Shown: one piece after another, positions 6,154 to 7,601 of the stretch
Numbering within the stretch: position 1 is the stretch's first letter
How the letters are laid out: each line of letters starts with the position of its first letter
Source of the DNA: Methanoregula sp.
Lineage (GTDB): Archaea; Halobacteriota; Methanomicrobia; Methanomicrobiales; Methanospirillaceae
DNA length: 7,601 nucleotides
Reading direction: 5' to 3'
Assembly: GCA_030653335.1 (NCBI GenBank)
Contig: JAURZP010000103.1
Span: 1-7,601 of the forward strand
Position numbers and translations under genes: made by a program
The notes under the pieces: model-generated
Told to the model about the DNA's origin: nothing
The model's input: the letters and a program-made list of their open reading frames with translations, nothing else
Database searches by the model: none

Positions 6154-6492
6154 TTAAAGTTCCCGTTCAATCTCTTTTTTGATCCGGTCAAGCGCAATGC
6201 GCCCGATACGGGTGAGTTTTCCATTCACCGTGACAATGGGTAGCGGGGGAAAATCTGTCTCGATTATCTTCTTTACATAATCCGGTACACCGTCATCCAG
6301 CAGTGTTAGTTTGAGATCTACCCGTTCACCGTACTCTTTCCTGAGTGCTGCTGCCAGTGCATCGAATGCTGCTGTGAGTTTTCCTGTTGGGTAGCAGTCG
6401 GATAGTCCACAAGTCCGGTTCTCATCGCAGGGAAATGGGCAGCATTCAGAATCTTTCATGCCGATGACCTCGATTTTTATTGTGCCAGTCAT
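6154..6492 (-). CDS. Cysteine-rich thioredoxin-fold small protein, 112 aa
   Basis: A protein of about 112 residues. It begins with a beta strand (TIKIEVIGM, 4-12), then a dense cysteine segment SECCPFPCDENRTCGLSDC (C17, C18, C22, C28, C33). A helix (KLTAAFDALAAALRKEYG), a strand (VDLKLTLLDDGVP), a helix, then PPLPIVTVNGKLTRIGRI follow, where the Pro before the strand resembles the cis-Pro of thioredoxin folds. The usual CxxC active site is replaced by CC-PFP-C plus two more Cys, so metal or Fe-S binding is as likely as disulfide exchange. I recall similar sequences in methanogens but cannot name a function. The start at 6492 is preferred because a TATA-like box is centred 27 nt upstream; a Met at 6516 would lie within that box. 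Upstream frame extension to 6696 overlaps rhuM and is not part of this family. Confidence 0.8.
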   Translation of the reverse strand: MTGTIKIEVIGMKDSECCPFPCDENRTCGLSDCYPTGKLTAAFDALAAALRKEYGERVDLKLTLLDDGVPDYVKKIIETDFPPLPIVTVNGKLTRIGRIALDRIKKEIEREL

Positions 6493-6514
6493 ACTTGTAC
6501 TATTTGGCAGAGAC

Positions 6515-6522
6515 ATTATATC
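6515..6522 (-). promoter_or_regulatory. TATA-like box of the thioredoxin-like gene
   Basis: The minus strand reads GATATAAT, centred about 27 nt before the ATG at 6492, which predicts a leaderless transcript. The box shares bases with the TGA stop of the truncated rhuM gene (6521-6523). Confidence 0.52.
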
Positions 6523-7072
6523 AGGATTGGGAAAATGACAGGGAAGGGATTTGGAGGGGGCAAAACTTCTGATAGAACCATCTCTCGCTGAGGCGGATCT
6601 CCCGTATCTCTGCAAGTAAGCGCTCAAAGTAATCTTTTCCAGGGAACGTACCATTTTCCATCCTCTTTTTATCAAGTACGTATCCCTTGACGGCAAATTC
6701 CCGCAATACCCGGGTTGCCCACTGGCGGAACGGGGTGGCTCTCTTTGAATTGATGCGGTATCCGACCGAGATTATGGCATCAAGACTGTAGTATTCAAGA
6801 TTCCGTGAAACGTCGCGGTTTCCTTCAGTACGAACTATTAGGAATTTCCTAATAGTTGCTTTGCGGGTCAGTTCACCGCTCTCATAAATGTTTTTTAAGT
6901 GTACGTTTATTGTCGGAATCCTTACATCAAAGAGCGCAGCCATCATCTTCTGGCTTAGCCAGATCGTTTCATCCTCGTACCTGACTTCGATCGATTCTTC
7001 ACCGGCAGTTGAAGTAAATATCAGGAATTCTGCTGTGCTGTTTCTTATCAGATTCCTTTCATGCCCGGTCAT
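6521..7072 (-). pseudogene. rhuM: RhuM-family protein, truncated to 183 aa
   Basis: The first 169 residues match the RhuM ('virulence protein RhuM') family strongly: FLIFTSTAGEESIEVRYEDETIWLSQ (split: strand at 17-30, YEDETIWLS at about 32-40), NVHLKNIYESGEL (56-68), TEGNRDVSRNLEYYSLDAI, ISVGYRINSKRATPFRQWA, REFAVKGYVLDKKR, YFERLLAEIREIRLSERWFYQK. Family members normally continue with a DIYATS-type segment and more than 100 further residues, to around 330. Here the match stops at FYQK (about position 6566) and is replaced by FCPLQIPSLSFSQS and a stop. None of the three frames after that point resembles the missing part, so a deletion rather than a simple frameshift is inferred. The function of RhuM is not established; it is often found beside restriction-modification and mobile genes. 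The ATG overlaps the stop of the upstream 35-codon frame (ATGA). The remaining half may be inactive or a stable fragment. Confidence 0.78.
6833..6857. repeat. Perfect palindrome inside rhuM
   Basis: AACTATTAGGAA (6833-6844) and TTCCTAATAGTT (6846-6857) are exact reverse complements around a single T at 6845. The minus-strand codons within it encode the TIRKFLIV stretch of RhuM. By random expectation a 12-bp-arm palindrome with a given spacing in 7.6 kb is rare. It could be an operator, a recombination or nuclease site, or a by-product of the encoded residues. Confidence 0.85.
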
Positions 7073-7176
7073 TTCCCACTTCCCTCAACAATCGCAATCT
7101 CCTCCCCCGTCAGCCCGTACAACTCGAACACCCGTTTATCGATCGCCGCATCCATCGCATCGAACCTGAACTTCAT
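7069..7176 (-). CDS. 35-aa frame resembling the C-terminal tail of restriction-modification proteins
   Basis: An ATG-to-TGA frame of 35 residues, MKFRFDAMDAAIDKR followed by VFELYGLTGEEIAIVEGSGK. The IDxxVFxLYGLTxEEIxIVEG pattern is familiar as the extreme C-terminus of type IIG restriction-methyltransferases, BREX-type methylases and related proteins, where it closes a much longer chain; this assignment is from memory of those families. It begins 6 nt after the YhcG stop and in the same frame (TAA-CTC-GTG-ATG), and its stop overlaps the rhuM ATG as ATGA. It may be a relic of a lost RM gene, a detached tail of the YhcG protein, or a true small coupled gene. No convincing ribosome site is seen. 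Confidence 0.45.
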   Translation of the reverse strand: MKFRFDAMDAAIDKRVFELYGLTGEEIAIVEGSGK

Positions 7177-7182
7177 CACGAG

Positions 7183-7601
7183 TTACCCCGCCTCCGTGGT
7201 GTCGGATGCAGTTTCTGACCATTCGATCAGTTTCATCTTCAGTTCCTTTTTTGAGGGCAGGTAGAGCTGATACTGGGAAGCATAGATGTTCGCATTCTCC
7301 GGCAGGGTGAGTTTGACGAGAGCATCATTCTTTGTCTTGCAAAGAATCATTCCGATAGTCGGGTTCTCATCGTCGAGTTTCACCTCACGGTTGTAATAAT
7401 TGACGTACATCTGCATCTGGCCGAGGTTCTCGTGCGTGAGTTTTCCGATCTTGAGGTCGATCAAAACATAGCACCGGAGGATGCGGTTGTAAAAGACGAG
7501 GTCCACATAGAAATGGTCGGCATCGAAGGTGAACCGTTTCTGCCGGGATTCGAAGAGAAATCCTTTGCCGAGTTCCAGGAGAAATATTTCCAGTTTATCG
7601 A
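7183..7601 (-). CDS. yhcG: YhcG/DUF1016-family PD-(D/E)xK nuclease, C-terminal part
   Basis: The 5' part lies outside the window; 138 C-terminal residues are visible. They match the PDDEXK nuclease domain of the YhcG (DUF1016) family almost motif for motif. Numbered from the first full codon: IFLLELGKGFLF (5-16, with E9), SRQKRF (18-23), DHFYVDLVFYN (28-38, catalytic D33), YVLIDLKIGKL (44-54, the D48-L-K50 pair), NLGQMQMYVNYY, NPTIGMILCKTKND, and the family ending QYQLYLPSKKELK. The catalytic residues are intact. Family members usually have an N-terminal winged-helix-like DNA-binding half, which should lie to the right of the window. The proteins are predicted DNA nucleases found near restriction-modification and phage-related genes; the physiological target is not settled. 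The stop at 7183-7185 is TAA, followed in frame by the 35-residue tail frame. Confidence 0.92.
   Translation of the reverse strand, partial: DKLEIFLLELGKGFLFESRQKRFTFDADHFYVDLVFYNRILRCYVLIDLKIGKLTHENLGQMQMYVNYYNREVKLDDENPTIGMILCKTKNDALVKLTLPENANIYASQYQLYLPSKKELKMKLIEWSETASDTTEAG

Noticed and set aside
6493..6696. N-terminal extension of the thioredoxin-like frame to a 180-residue protein.
   Set aside because: The extra 68 residues overlap the rhuM coding sequence in another frame and resemble no domain, and a TATA-like box lies 27 nt before the internal ATG at 6492.
7183..7185. Recoding of the YhcG stop codon as pyrrolysine, since the host is probably a methanogen.
   Set aside because: The codon is TAA; pyrrolysine uses TAG.

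Overview
The window looks like a stretch of chromosome from a methanogenic archaeon, most likely of the Methanomicrobiales. This is inferred from four things: an archaeal-type UMP kinase; an AmrS-type radical SAM gene beside a Mut7-C gene; a GT2/flippase-like pair; and TATA-like boxes centred about 27-30 nt before several start codons, with little or no leader, as is usual in archaea. No rRNA, tRNA, CRISPR array or complete insertion sequence was seen.

Left part (1-2407): the UMP kinase gene pyrH runs leftward off the window edge. A rightward cluster diverges from it: a 57-residue zinc-ribbon protein, the radical SAM enzyme AmrS, and a Mut7-C RNase-like protein. Spacing is tight (18 nt between the first two; an 11-nt overlap between the last two), so the three are probably one operon. 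Each member carries paired Cys-x2-Cys knuckles.

Middle (2549-5334): a soluble family 2 glycosyltransferase converges with a multi-spanning flippase-like membrane protein (UPF0104/LPG synthase TM family), with only 30 nt between their stop codons. The same two domain types are fused in haloarchaeal AglD, so a shared role in lipid-linked glycan or envelope chemistry is plausible. Further right, a leftward alpha/beta hydrolase with an intact catalytic triad diverges from a rightward beta-carbonic anhydrase.

Right part (5570-7601): the carbonic anhydrase converges, with 2 nt between stops, on a small cysteine-rich thioredoxin-fold protein. To its right lies what appears to be an eroding defence or mobile-associated cluster, all leftward: the C-terminal PD-(D/E)xK nuclease half of a YhcG/DUF1016 protein, a 35-codon open frame resembling the C-terminal tail of restriction-modification proteins, and a RhuM-family gene cut off at about half length. 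The RhuM gene contains a perfect 12-bp-arm palindrome, and its stop codon lies within the TATA-like box of the thioredoxin-like gene.

Nothing here is clearly a complete undescribed system. The best candidates for a second look are the zinc ribbon-AmrS-Mut7-C operon and the YhcG-tail-RhuM cluster.
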